Origin: SW132 sp038150125
Lineage (GTDB): Bacteria > Bacteroidota > Rhodothermia > Balneolales > Balneolaceae
NCBI RefSeq assembly: GCF_038150125.1
Contig: NZ_JBBVMF010000022.1
Span: forward strand, 19,319 to 83,318
Reading direction: 5' to 3'
Length of the DNA: 64,000 nucleotides
This document shows positions 15,599-25,700 of this stretch, in pieces (within the stretch, counting starts at the first letter, position 1; every line of letters starts with the position of its first letter). Made by a program: the position numbers and the translations under genes. The notes under the pieces were generated by a model, which saw nothing but the letters and a program-made list of their open reading frames with translations, searched no databases and was not told the origin of the DNA.

Positions 15599-16587
15599 GG
15601 TTTCTTTCGACCGAATTTTTTGCGGTATTCCTCGATCTCAATCATTGGAGGGCGTTCTTCCTCCACAATTGAAATTTCGTTCTGCTGGTATTGACTTTTC
15701 GTAACCTGGAACTGCCTTAAAATTGTTTCGTGATCCACGTTTTCAAACTTGCCAAGCGCCTGAGCCCGTTTCAGGAATGTCTGAAGAATCCCGAACGACA
15801 TTTTTCCAAGCGAAATGGTTGGCTTATTTTCGTGGACCCGTTTGTCAAGATCTGTCTGGGCAAAAGCTTCCAGTCCAAACTTGTTGTGCACGTCAATCAG
15901 GTGGGAGGTTTCAACACCATATCCAATTGGAAAAGCGATCTGTTCCAGAACTTCCCGCCGTACGGCATATTCGCCGGAAAGTGGCTGAATGATGGTTGTC
16001 AGTTCGGGAAAGAACAAGGAAAAGAGCGGCCGAACCAGGATTTCAGTCACGCGGCCACCGCCTGAATTTCGCACACCGCCGGAGACAGCCAGCGGGCGAT
16101 CGTAAAATGCTTTTACGTATTTCACCTCTTCGCGGTAAATAAGAGGCGCAACGAGTCCATATACAAAGCGTGGGTGAATGTTGCTGATGTCCGCATCAAC
16201 ATACACAATAATGTCGCCTTTCAGCTGATGGATGGCTTTCCAAAGGTTTTCGCCCTTCCCCATTTTAGGTTCAAGATTTGGGAGTATATCGGCCGATAGA
16301 TAGGTGTCGGCACCGTAAGTTTTAGCCACCTCCAGGGTATTGTCGTCCGATCCGGAATCGATCACGGCAATTTCATCAAGCAGCGGATAACGGTTCACGA
16401 GTTCCGACTTGAACAGGATGACCTCCTTGCCGATCGTTTTTTCCTCGTTCAGAGTTGGCAGGCAAAGAGATATTGTAAGTCCATGTTTCTCTTTTGTTTC
16501 TACCAATTTTTTCAGGTCCCAGAATTGGGAGTGATGATACGTATTTTTATCAATCCAGTGTTGAAGATCAGTCACAGAATCCTCCAT
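15595..16587 (-). CDS. gpgS: Glucosyl-3-phosphoglycerate synthase
   Basis: A ~330-residue retaining GT-A glycosyltransferase of family GT81. Visible elements: the nucleotide-binding start LCLPTLNEEKTIG, the DSGSDDNT loop, the conserved PKMGKGENLWK segment, and the metal-binding motif VDADISN (DAD near residue 131). The enzyme joins glucose from an NDP-glucose donor to 3-phosphoglycerate, the first step to the compatible solute glucosylglycerate. I prefer the ATG at 16587; a TTG nine bases upstream is also in frame. The start overlaps the end of the M20-like gene and the stop overlaps the HAD gene, so three genes form one translationally coupled unit. Confidence 0.85.
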   Translation of the reverse strand: MEDSVTDLQHWIDKNTYHHSQFWDLKKLVETKEKHGLTISLCLPTLNEEKTIGKEVILFKSELVNRYPLLDEIAVIDSGSDDNTLEVAKTYGADTYLSADILPNLEPKMGKGENLWKAIHQLKGDIIVYVDADISNIHPRFVYGLVAPLIYREEVKYVKAFYDRPLAVSGGVRNSGGGRVTEILVRPLFSLFFPELTTIIQPLSGEYAVRREVLEQIAFPIGYGVETSHLIDVHNKFGLEAFAQTDLDKRVHENKPTISLGKMSFGILQTFLKRAQALGKFENVDHETILRQFQVTKSQYQQNEISIVEEERPPMIEIEEYRKKFGRKKP

Positions 16588-17725
16588 CTGTAGCAATTAA
16601 TATTCCGATGATTTGAGCCAGTCCTTTGTAAATCGGGTCAATTTGAACCGATTCATTCATTTTATGAATCCTGTCGCCGGACGTAATACCAAGCGTTAAA
16701 GCCGGGATTTTTTTATCGATGAGTGCCGCGAGCTCCGATGTACTTGGTGCCAATCTTGGCTCAATATCGAGGGTATTCATGATTGAGCGCGCACACTCAT
16801 TCATTGGATGCGCATACGGAATACCGCCGGGCCGGCGCCGGGCAAAAATATCGAGTTCAACCTCATCACCTGTTTTGGATGCCACCTCTTTGGCAATATC
16901 CTCAATTGTTTTACCAACGTCGTCCACAACGTTTTCTGCTTCAGACCGAACTTCAAAACCCAGCGTGGCTTCCTTCGCGATGGTGTTAAAAGAGGAGCCT
17001 CCTGAAATGGATCCCATCACCACACTTGTTCGGGGCCGTTTTGGCAGCCGGATATCATTAATTTTATTAATGACTTCATTTAATGTGAGAATTGCGCTGG
17101 CATCTCCAAAGCGCGACCAGTCGTACGATTCCGGAACTTTACATGTAATTTCTCCGCGGAGCATGCCAATAGATGTGTAGCTAAGGCGGCCTAATTCAAC
17201 ACCTTCAATACAAAGGGCATTTTTAATATCGAACTCATTGTTATCTAAGAAAAACCGAATCCCTTCAAGATCTCCGCGACCGAGGCTCTTCACGCCGCCA
17301 AGCAGTACAAGATTATTCTTCAATTTTATGTCCAGCTCCTGCAAAATGTAGGGTATGGTAGCCAGCACACCGAGGCCGAGGCTATTATCTGCCACCCCGG
17401 GTCCAATGATACTATCGGAAGATACCTGCATGGTATGATCAGATTTTTCAGAAAAAACGGTGTCGGCGTGAGCGTTCAGAAGAATGGACTTTTCACCCTC
17501 TTCGCCTTCCAGTAAACCAATACCGTTTCCACAGTCATCAATTGAATTTTCTGAAAGCCCCGCCTCTTTAAAACGGTTCAGCAAAAATTCAATGCGTTTC
17601 TGTTCTCCGGATGTTGGGGCCGGGATCTCCCCGATCATTACAAGATTGGCTAATAGGATCTCTCGAAACTGTGTCAGCTGGTCCTGTAAGTCATGAAGTG
17701 AACCTGTTACAGATTGTAAACTCAT
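16568..17725 (-). CDS. M20-family metallohydrolase homologue with altered catalytic Glu pair
   Basis: A 385-residue M20 peptidase/deacylase fold with the embedded dimerisation domain (~185-300). The metal ligands H86 and D88 (NAHADTVF), D113 (GVADNS), E174 and a C-terminal His (RIHKMNE) are kept. Where the family has Gly-Glu-Glu-Gly followed by LGDL, this protein reads KSLGRGDL (146-153), so both the catalytic Glu and the adjacent bridging Glu are replaced. It may be inactive as a peptidase, or have a changed chemistry. It is the first gene of the gpgS operon, which hints at a regulatory or accessory role in glucosylglycerate metabolism. Confidence 0.7.
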   Translation of the reverse strand: MSLQSVTGSLHDLQDQLTQFREILLANLVMIGEIPAPTSGEQKRIEFLLNRFKEAGLSENSIDDCGNGIGLLEGEEGEKSILLNAHADTVFSEKSDHTMQVSSDSIIGPGVADNSLGLGVLATIPYILQELDIKLKNNLVLLGGVKSLGRGDLEGIRFFLDNNEFDIKNALCIEGVELGRLSYTSIGMLRGEITCKVPESYDWSRFGDASAILTLNEVINKINDIRLPKRPRTSVVMGSISGGSSFNTIAKEATLGFEVRSEAENVVDDVGKTIEDIAKEVASKTGDEVELDIFARRRPGGIPYAHPMNECARSIMNTLDIEPRLAPSTSELAALIDKKIPALTLGITSGDRIHKMNESVQIDPIYKGLAQIIGILIATDGGFCD

Positions 17726-18310
17726 ATGCGTTTAATTGTTGAACATTAAGTCCTAATGGTTTAAATGGGAAAGAAAAAGTAACCATTCCACAATATAATG
17801 AAAACTTTTAATGTAAAAGGATTATTACTGTTAAGTTTGTGCAAAAAAATACCGGATTACTATTAAATGTTTTTGAGGAACATCCCAACGTATTTGTACT
17901 TATTACCGGCGTAATGAGTGAGGAAAATATAGCGATAGTTCTACTGAACTTTTACCAAGCTCTAACCGATAATAAAAAAGCATCGAGGATATCTTTCAAT
18001 CATACTTTTAGAAATTATATAGAGGGCTTAGAGTAATAATGATCGAAAGTTATTCTGCACTTTAGATGTAGAATATCTTAAATATTTGAGGCTTTTAAGT
18101 TGTGATCCTTAACTGACCCTTAATTGAATTTATAGTTTTCAAACCCTCAGGGTGTCTGGCTTGTTGCTGCCGGATGTAATTCTGAGAGATTGCTCTTGAA
18201 TTTAGCAGAGAAATTTAAAAGGAAAAAACTCCTGTAACCAATCCATCTTTCGGTCGTCCAACTAACGTAGCAGGGCTCACCGACGGTTGATTGATCTGTG
18301 AATGTAGTGT
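17726..18310. other. 585-bp intergenic region, no confident gene
   Basis: The gap lies between two divergent units: the minus-strand gpgS operon and the plus-strand sigma-factor operon. It must hold both promoters. A 65-codon GTG-started frame at 17839-18036 has no recognisable domain, no clear ribosome-binding site and biased A/T composition; I do not call it. No repeat or RNA gene is visible. Confidence 0.4.
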
Positions 18311-18874
18311 ATGAAACGATTCAAATCAGATTCAGAAATTGTGTCGAGGATCCTGGATGGTGATAGGGAGCTTTACAGGCACCTTGTGGATACCAGTTCA
18401 CCAATAATTTTTCACCTTGTACGATCATTTGAAAAAAATGAAGAGGAGGTTAAAGGAATGGTTCAGGAAATTTTTGTAAAGGCATATACAAAACTTGATA
18501 GATTCGAGAAACGGGCGAAATTTTCAACCTGGATCTATTCTATAGCACTCAATTATTGCAGGGATTATGCAAAGAATATTCGCCGTAATAACAGAAGGTT
18601 TAGCGAATTGGGAGAGACTTTTATAGATGACCATACCAGCGAAGAACTGCAGCCCGATGAATCGATGGAACGGCAGGAAACAGAGGGGGCTCTTTATCGG
18701 GCTATAGAAAAATTGTCGCCTGAACAGTCGGAGCCGCTGCTTATGAAGTACAGAGACGGAATGAGCTACAAGGCGATCGCACAGCAAACAGGAGTATCTG
18801 AATCTGCATTGAAAGTGCGGGTACACAGGGCCCGTCTTGAGTTAAAAAGAAATCTCGGAAACGGGGTGCTGTGA
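18311..18874 (+). CDS. ECF-type RNA polymerase sigma factor
   Basis: A 187-residue sigma-70 family factor of the extracytoplasmic-function class. Region 2 is seen at ~25-95 (VQEIFVKAYTKLDRF, then KFSTWIYSIALNYCRDYA), region 4 at ~125-185 with the HTH MSYKAIAQQTGVSESALKVR. It recruits RNA polymerase to its own promoter set. The stop overlaps the next gene start (TGATG), the classic arrangement of a sigma factor and its membrane-bound anti-sigma partner. Ligand and regulon unknown. Confidence 0.9.
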   Translation: MKRFKSDSEIVSRILDGDRELYRHLVDTSSPIIFHLVRSFEKNEEEVKGMVQEIFVKAYTKLDRFEKRAKFSTWIYSIALNYCRDYAKNIRRNNRRFSELGETFIDDHTSEELQPDESMERQETEGALYRAIEKLSPEQSEPLLMKYRDGMSYKAIAQQTGVSESALKVRVHRARLELKRNLGNGVL

Positions 18875-19596
18875 TGAGCCGTCTGAATAATAATGATCTG
18901 AATGACCTATTAAGACAATTTCTCGATGGCGAACTTAATCCTAAACAGGAAAGGAACGCGCTGAAACGAATTGCTGAAAATGACGAGATGAGAGAACAAC
19001 TGCGCTTTGAGCAGTACGTTTCCAAGACGCTGAGAGGTAAATTTGATGCGAAGTCATTTTCCGTTCCCGAGGGTTTCTCGGATGATGTAATGAGTGAGAT
19101 TGCCCAGCTTGAGGGAACAGCAGAAAGAAATCCCTCTTGGATCGAAAAGGTAAAGCAACAGCTCAACTCTTTATTAACACCTCGAGAATACTCGTTCAGA
19201 CCAGCCACTATTTTCGCTGTTCCCGCATTGTTGTTGATACTTTTCACCGGTCTCTACCAGTCCATGCTTCTTAAGCCTGCTCAATCTATAGAGTATTCGG
19301 CCGGAACGCAGGTTGTTTCCGGCGAGGCGTCTGAAGAAGTTTGGATCCGGTTTGTTTATATAGATGAAGAAGCTAATCAGATTGCAGTGGCCGGAAATTT
19401 TAGCGATTGGGAACCGATAGAGCTGGACAGCCGAAAGATGGGGGACCGTACCGTTTGGACAGGTCTTGTGCCGGTTAAGCGAGGTGAGCACCGGTATATG
19501 TTTGTACGAAACGGTGAGGAATGGATTTCGGATCCGCTGGCTGAGATTCAGCGGGACGACGGCTTTGGGAATAAAAATGCTGTAATCTATTTATGA
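18874..19596 (+). CDS. Putative anti-sigma factor: single-pass membrane protein with C-terminal CBM48-like glucan-binding domain
   Basis: About 240 residues. N-terminal ~50 residues (LRQFLDGELNPKQERNALKR) resemble the helical sigma-binding region of anti-sigma factors but lack the zinc motif HxxxCxxC. A membrane helix (~109-130, ATIFAVPALLLILFTGL) follows, then a periplasmic AMPK/isoamylase-type CBM48 domain (~150-240) with the family motif VAGNFSDWEPIEL and a final GNKNAVIYL strand. A GTG three bases upstream is an alternative start. The order sigma factor, then this gene, suggests the CBM48 senses or anchors to an alpha-glucan and controls the sigma factor; no such pairing is established to my knowledge. 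Confidence 0.7.
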   Translation: MSRLNNNDLNDLLRQFLDGELNPKQERNALKRIAENDEMREQLRFEQYVSKTLRGKFDAKSFSVPEGFSDDVMSEIAQLEGTAERNPSWIEKVKQQLNSLLTPREYSFRPATIFAVPALLLILFTGLYQSMLLKPAQSIEYSAGTQVVSGEASEEVWIRFVYIDEEANQIAVAGNFSDWEPIELDSRKMGDRTVWTGLVPVKRGEHRYMFVRNGEEWISDPLAEIQRDDGFGNKNAVIYL

Positions 19597-20852
19597 AAAT
19601 ACTTGGCCTAATTATAATCGGGGTGTTCTGTATAGAAAGCCTGGTGGCTCAGAGTTTAAATACGATTTTCTCGATAGAATCCCGTGGAGGATATTCCACA
19701 AATACATATCTCCATCCATTTGTGAATGAATGGGATTCTTCAGATGATGGGGCGTTTGCCAGGATCACTCCATCAGCACAGTTTTTCTGGGGTAGCCAGG
19801 GCTTTTCAGCCGAAGGATCAGCCGGCTATTTTTATGAATCCATTTTTGATAACAGGAATAGCTGGAACGGAGCATTTGGGTCAGCCCGGTTGCATTACAG
19901 GTTCACTGAGTCGTTGTCTGCTGGAGTAGAGGCCAGCGGAAGCCACATGAGTTCTTCGTTCAGAAAGCAGACATTATCTATGTTACCCAACGTAACCTGG
20001 TCCCCAACACTTTTTACGAGAATTCAGGCAAAGGCGGGTTCCTCTTTCAGAGAGTATAGCGGACTCGGTGAAAGCGAGGTAAATAGTTTTAGTGACCGTT
20101 TTGATCTGGCTGGAATTGAGCTTGAACACTGGCCATCCTTGCGATGGAGAATCCAGGTCAGCGGTTATGGCATGCCGGGTGAAAGCTTACTTGATAACCA
20201 CAGCGCTGCGCTTTCAGTAAGGCGGTTGATTCAACAAAAGGTAGGAATTACGTTAAGTGTGAGTATGAATCGGTTTACAAACAGTTACACAATCAGTCCG
20301 CAGACAGGGGGTTCACCTTTTGGGTCGGGGCAGACAAGTATTGAAGATGAGATCATTGAGCAGACGGACCACCTGCTTCGCAGTGAAGTTGCAGTCACAT
20401 TTCCAATTGCCGGACAACTTTCAGGATCCGGAAGTGTGGGTACGCATACGTTTTGGGCGGCAAACGGTGAATTTCGGTCCGACATTGCTGCTTCAGTGGG
20501 TATCCGTTATTCAATTCCCGGGTCGGCGATGCTAAACCAGCGGCGAAGCGCAGTTGAGCCGGAGTGGGAGAACAAGCCAGGTGAAGCTGTTGTTGTGACT
20601 GTGAACTACGGCGGAGACGGCAATCTATATCTTACCGGAGAATTTAATGATTGGGGTCGCCCGGGTGTGGCTCTCTCACGACAAACCCAGCAAAGATTAG
20701 CTGCCAGTGTAGAGCTGGAACCTGGCATTTATGAATATAAAGTGATTTTAATACGGGATGGGGAAGAATCATGGGTCGAATTGTCAGATGATACGATGAC
20801 CGTCAGTGATGGGTTCGGCGGTGTGAATGGATTAATCTTTATTGAGGAATAG
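19593..20852 (+). CDS. Outer-membrane beta-barrel-like protein with C-terminal CBM48-like domain
   Basis: A 419-residue exported protein: signal peptide ending near SLVAQ, then ~300 residues of alternating aromatic/polar strands (GYFYESIF, LHYRFTESL, VSGYGMPGESL) that look like an outer-membrane barrel, then a CBM48-like domain (~335-419) with the motif LTGEFNDWGRPGVAL and a closing GVNGLIFIEE strand. It overlaps the preceding gene by four bases (ATGA). Two proteins with related glucan-binding modules placed side by side, one inner-membrane and one probably outer-membrane, suggest a physical relay across the envelope; this is inference. Confidence 0.62.
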   Translation: MKILGLIIIGVFCIESLVAQSLNTIFSIESRGGYSTNTYLHPFVNEWDSSDDGAFARITPSAQFFWGSQGFSAEGSAGYFYESIFDNRNSWNGAFGSARLHYRFTESLSAGVEASGSHMSSSFRKQTLSMLPNVTWSPTLFTRIQAKAGSSFREYSGLGESEVNSFSDRFDLAGIELEHWPSLRWRIQVSGYGMPGESLLDNHSAALSVRRLIQQKVGITLSVSMNRFTNSYTISPQTGGSPFGSGQTSIEDEIIEQTDHLLRSEVAVTFPIAGQLSGSGSVGTHTFWAANGEFRSDIAASVGIRYSIPGSAMLNQRRSAVEPEWENKPGEAVVVTVNYGGDGNLYLTGEFNDWGRPGVALSRQTQQRLAASVELEPGIYEYKVILIRDGEESWVELSDDTMTVSDGFGGVNGLIFIEE

Positions 20853-20864
20853 GTGAGGCCTATT

Positions 20865-21806
20865 ATGCAACACGAAAACAGTTATTCATTAAAAAATTAT
20901 GTAACAGGTTTGGCGATCATTCTGCTGCTTGTACTGATGCTGCCGGCTAAATCATGGTCTCAACAAGTCCAGGATCTGCAACAGATTACAGATCGCGCCA
21001 TTGCCGCAGGTCTTGATCGAAATCAAATAGAGCAGATTCAGGAAAGGGCAGCCGGCCGTGGTATCGACAATGAAATGCTGGCACGATTAATGGAACCTGC
21101 TGCGGACCTTGCAGAAAGAGGAATGCCAAGCGACTTTATGGTTCAAAAGATGCTTGAGGGATTAGCTAAGGGTGTGCCGGCCGGCCGGATGATGCCGGTT
21201 ATAGAGTCGATCCATCAGCATACGCCGGGCGCAGTAGCTCTGTCTGAACAGTGGATGAACAGAACAGATGTCACTCCTTTCGTGCAATCCATGGGTGGAC
21301 AGCAATCCCGGTTCAGAGGTGACTTAATTAATGCCAGCCTGAAATCACTCACTCAGGAGGTGCCATCAGAAACAATAGAATCTGTATTGGTTGAGCTGGG
21401 AAATCCTGCCGTGCTGCAGAAAGCGTCGCCACAAGTTATAGCAGCGGCCGTTGGAATACTCCCGGACATACCGGCTTCCATGCTAAATGAGGCAGGGATG
21501 CAACAAATGATTTCAAGAGCGGTTCAGGGCGGATTTTCAGCAGTAGATATCCAAAAACTACCTGGCGCTATGAATGCTGCCGCAAAGCGGAGCCAGCTAC
21601 CGTCTGCTTCAATCCTGAACGGGTTGTCAAATCAAATAGACAATGGTATTCCGGCAAACCAGGTCCTTCAAAACTTATTTAATGGGAACATCAATGCCGG
21701 GCCGCCGAATGGCATTCCGGGCAGACCCGGCGGGAAGCCAGGTGACAGGCCCGGACAGGGACAAGGCAATGGGAACGGGAAAGGAAATGGTGGGTTTAAA
21801 ACATAA
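20865..21806 (+). CDS. Exported helical protein with Gly/Pro-rich tail, unknown function
   Basis: About 313 residues from the ATG at 20865; a GTG at 20853 abutting the previous stop is an alternative. A signal peptide (hydrophobic LAIILLLVLMLPA) ends near SWSQ. The mature part is helical and contains loose repeats of the type ITDRAIAAGLDRNQIEQIQ and LMEPAADLAERGMPSDFMV, and ends in a Gly/Asn/Pro-rich tail (GQGQGNGNGKGNGG). No enzyme motif. It is the fourth gene of the sigma/CBM48 operon and probably periplasmic, perhaps a linker or target of the same signal. Confidence 0.6.
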   Translation: MQHENSYSLKNYVTGLAIILLLVLMLPAKSWSQQVQDLQQITDRAIAAGLDRNQIEQIQERAAGRGIDNEMLARLMEPAADLAERGMPSDFMVQKMLEGLAKGVPAGRMMPVIESIHQHTPGAVALSEQWMNRTDVTPFVQSMGGQQSRFRGDLINASLKSLTQEVPSETIESVLVELGNPAVLQKASPQVIAAAVGILPDIPASMLNEAGMQQMISRAVQGGFSAVDIQKLPGAMNAAAKRSQLPSASILNGLSNQIDNGIPANQVLQNLFNGNINAGPPNGIPGRPGGKPGDRPGQGQGNGNGKGNGGFKT

Positions 21807-21902
21807 GTGGTCATATTCCCCATACCGTCTGGATGTGGAAATCAAAAGGTTGAAATCAGGTTCGTAACTCGCAGGATGTGTGCAGAGGTAGCTCTTTCTG
21901 TT

Positions 21903-22325
21903 AGTTATTTCCAGGCGTCAACTCCGTCGTTAGACTTCCATATATAGCTAATGGGGCCACCGCTGCGATCTTTACGGAAATAGCGTCGATGATGCCAAAA
22001 AAACGCATAAATGATTCGCGGATTTACCATATCCACAATCAATGTTACAAGCTCCGGTACCCTCATCTATAGACAGAATATAGACCCATGTTTTACCCGC
22101 GTCAGTAGATCTGTAGACTTAAATTTCGTGGGATATTGTCACACCGCAGAGTGGAGGAAACCCTTTCATCTCAACATATGCTATCTCAAAGTCTGATACA
22201 GATGCGCTGATTTTATAAACAGAACCGGTATTTTGAAAATCCGTCTGAAACAATATCCCAGGTTTCACCACCGTCTTCGGTTTTCTATAATTCACCGCCT
22301 GTTGCTCCAATAAAATAGGTTTATT
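21903..22325 (-). pseudogene. Decayed Asp-box (BNR/sortilin-like) gene remnant
   Basis: Read on the minus strand, pieces of the Asp-box propeller family appear in shifting frames: YFIGATGGEL then a stop then KTEDGGETWDIVSDGF, next frame NTGSVYKISASVSD, then VYRSTDAGKTW, and finally IWKSNDGVDAW. The order matches the N-terminal part of the intact protein encoded at 27383-30592 (YYTGFTGGGVYKTTDGG, TGSVGAISVAPS, VYRSVNGGKTW, VFKTTDGGKNW). At least two frameshifts and several stops make it non-coding. It is on the opposite strand from its intact relative, so it is not a simple tandem duplicate. Confidence 0.72.
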
Positions 22326-22753
22326 CTTTTCATAACAGCTTCGGCCGGGTATAAAAACTCAGTATCGATTATAGCTGCAGACTGCTTTTAATATTTTTCC
22401 CATTTGTTTGAATCGAAACCAGGCTGGTATTATTCAGTTTATTCACTGGCTTTCAGAAGGTGTTGTTTTATTGGTATGACTGTGTTGTAAAACCGAGCAT
22501 TGCCAAATTCCATCGAAACTGTAACATTAAAAAATTCACGTTTACCTGCTTGTGGACTGACCGTGGATTATGTCAAAATTTCTGGTTCTGCAAAGCTCTC
22601 TTTGAATAGATTTTATAATTTCTTGTGGTTAAAGCTCTTAATGATTAAAGTAAAAGGGATGTAGTAATTTTTAATTTTTTATAATATAATAATTGAAAAG
22701 CTCATTCTAGTAAATAATCCATCTAGCTTCAGTAGCTCATCTCTTCAAAAAAA
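22326..22753. other. Upstream region of the SusC/SusD pair
   Basis: About 430 A/T-rich bases between the pseudogene and the SusC start. The promoter for the SusCD operon should be here, but the A/T richness makes several TAnnTTTG-like matches possible and I cannot single one out. No RNA gene or repeat seen. Confidence 0.35.
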
Positions 22754-25700
22754 ATGCATAATATGATGAAACGATACAATCCAGGTGCAGTCCATGCTGT
22801 GTCAACCTCAAAAAATAAATTTTTAATAGTATTGAGAAGAGCATCGCAATTGACATGCTTTTTTATTTTGATGTTCGGCATTACTGCTGCATCATATGCT
22901 CAAATAACAATTAATGGGACAGTAACTTCCGTTTCTGATGGTGGGTCTCTGCCCGGTGTAACAGTTTTGGAAAAAGGCACATCCAATGGAACCACTACAG
23001 ATGAAAGCGGGAATTATGAGATAACAGTTGAGAACTCTGATGCTATACTTGTATTTAGCTCAGTTAGTTTTGAAACTCAGGAAATTGTAGTTGGCAACCA
23101 GGAAACTATCAACGTGGAGCTTGATGAAGATGTCCAGCTACTGGATGATGTTGTTGTTGTAGGGTACGGTGAACAAGACCGAAAAACGCTGACAAGCGCG
23201 ATTTCTTCAATATCTTCCGAAGATATTGCAAATATACCTTCTGCCAGCACCGACCAGCTTATGCAAGGGCGTGCTGCAGGCGTGCAGGTAAGTGCCAATT
23301 CAGGTACTCCAGGTGGAGGGATTTTCGTAAAAATCCGTGGAACATCATCCATCTCCGGGGGTAGTGATCCCTTGTATGTTGTAGATGGAATACCGATTCA
23401 AACAGGTAACTATGGATTAGGGCTTGGTGGTGAAACTACCAGTGCTATGGCAGATATTGCCCCTTCAGATATAGAATCTATAGAAATATTGAAAGATGCG
23501 TCTGCAACGTCCATATACGGAGCTCGTGCTGCAAACGGTGTTGTTTTAATAACAACAAAAAGAGGTGGTTTCACTGAACCTCGTGTAAGTATCAACCTTT
23601 ATAGAGGAGTTGAAGAACCGGTTAACATGCCTGACCTTGTAAGCGGACCTGAGTTTGAAATGCTTATGAACGAAGCTGCAAGTAATAATGGAGAGTCTGA
23701 GCCTTACGCCAATCCTGCAAATGCTACCAATACGAATTGGGCTGACCAGGTTTTCAGAACTGGAATTGTTCAAAACTATGACGCTTCAGTAAGTGGTGGC
23801 AACGAGTTTATTAAATATTCAGTATCAGGTTCTGCATTCGACCAGGATGGGGTTGTAACACCGGCTTCATTTACCAGGAAAAGTGCCCGGTTAAATCTTG
23901 ATATTCTTGCTTCTGAAAAGCTTACGTTTGGAACCAGCACTACCTATTCATTCTCGAATCGTAACAGGGCCCGTAATAATGATAATATTACCGGTGTGCT
24001 TGGTGGAGTTTATTTCATACCATCGAACCTACCTGTTTACGATAGTGACGGCAACTATACTAAATTCAGCATTTTTGAAAACCCTGTTGCTGCCGCCAAC
24101 GAAGTGGATTTCAATATGGATGTTAACAGGCTTATTGGTAATGTCTTTGCTGACTATGAATTTCTCCCTGGTTTGACTTTCAGAAGCAGCTGGAGCCTGG
24201 ATTATAACCAGATTAAAGAAGACAGGTATGATAATACACTGCTAAATAACGGATCTGCCGTAAACGGAAGTGCTCTTTCAACCGTGGCTGTTATACAGAC
24301 ATGGACCGCTGAAAATACCCTCAGCTATCTTTTCAACATTGGATCCAATCATAACTTCAGTACACTAATAGGTACAAGTGTCGAAGAGTCGAACTTTGAG
24401 CGTACTACTGCCGAGGGGGAACAGTTTCCAAGCAATGATTTCAAGAGGGTGCAGGACGCAGCGGTACAATCCGCTTCCTCATCAGGAACCAGCTGGGGAC
24501 TTGCATCTTTCTTTGGACGAGTAAAATATGATTACGACAGCAAGTACCTGGCAACTTTTACTGTCCGCCGAGACGGTTCTTCACGCTTTGGTGAAAATAA
24601 CCAATGGGGTACATTTCCTTCTGCAGCCCTGGGATGGGTCGTTTCTGAAGAGGAATTCTTTTCGATAGACTCAGTGTCTGAGTTAAAACTGAGAGTAAGC
24701 TACGGTGTCACAGGTAATCAAAGCGGTATAAGTAACTTTCAGGCCCGGGGTCTTTGGGGCGGCGAAAGTTATGGTGATAGCCCGGGTACAAGTCCGGGGC
24801 AGCTTGGAAATCCTGAACTCAAATGGGAAACAACCAAACAGCTGGATATCGGTATTGACATCGGGTTGTTTGATGACCGTTTAAACTTTGTTTTTGACTA
24901 CTACGAAAAGCAAACAGATGATTTGTTACTTGCTGTGCCTGTACCAATGTCTACAGGCTTTTCTGAGCTTGTGCAGAACTTTGGTGAGCTGGAAAACAAA
25001 GGACTGGAGTTTGGCATTGCAGCAGATATTATCCAGACTAATGACTTGAATTGGAATCTGATTTTCAATATTGCCGGTAACCGCAATAAAATTGTTAAAC
25101 TAGCTTCTCCATTCAACGTGTATAACCGTGATATTTATCGTTATGAAGAGGGGGTCCCAATGTACTCCTTCTATTTCCATGAGCAGATAGGAGTTGACCC
25201 AGACACAGGCGAACCAATATTCACCGATGTTGATGGAGATGGGACGTTCAATCCGAATGTGGATAGAAAAATTGTTGGGGATGCTAATCCAGATTTCTTT
25301 GGGGGTATAACCAATAAGGTAAACTACAAAGCATTCGATTTTTCAATCTTCTTTCAATACAGCTACGGTAACGAACAGCTGAACTGGAATAGATTCTTCC
25401 AGGAACATGGAGGAACCCGAAATACAGGATACCTGAGCTCACAATTAGATCGATGGCAACAGCCGGGAGATCAAACCATGGTCCCCCAAATGAAAAGTTC
25501 TAACTATGCCGGAAACTTGCGGCCTTCGCGTTTTGTAGAAGACGGCTCTTATATGAGGCTTAAAAATGCCACATTAGGGTATACAGTTCCTGTTGACATA
25601 CTTAACAAGCTTGGAGCAGGTATTTCGCGAGCGCGAATATATTTAAGCGGACAAAACCTGTTGACGTTCACCAACTACACCGGTCTGGATCCTGAAGTTA

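Noticed and set aside
17839..18036. 65-codon GTG-started open frame
   Set aside because: No ribosome-binding site, domain or homologue-like text, A/T-biased; treated as chance.
22119..22310. 63-codon minus-strand frame as a separate gene
   Set aside because: It is one frame of the decayed Asp-box sequence, with matching family pieces in the other frames.
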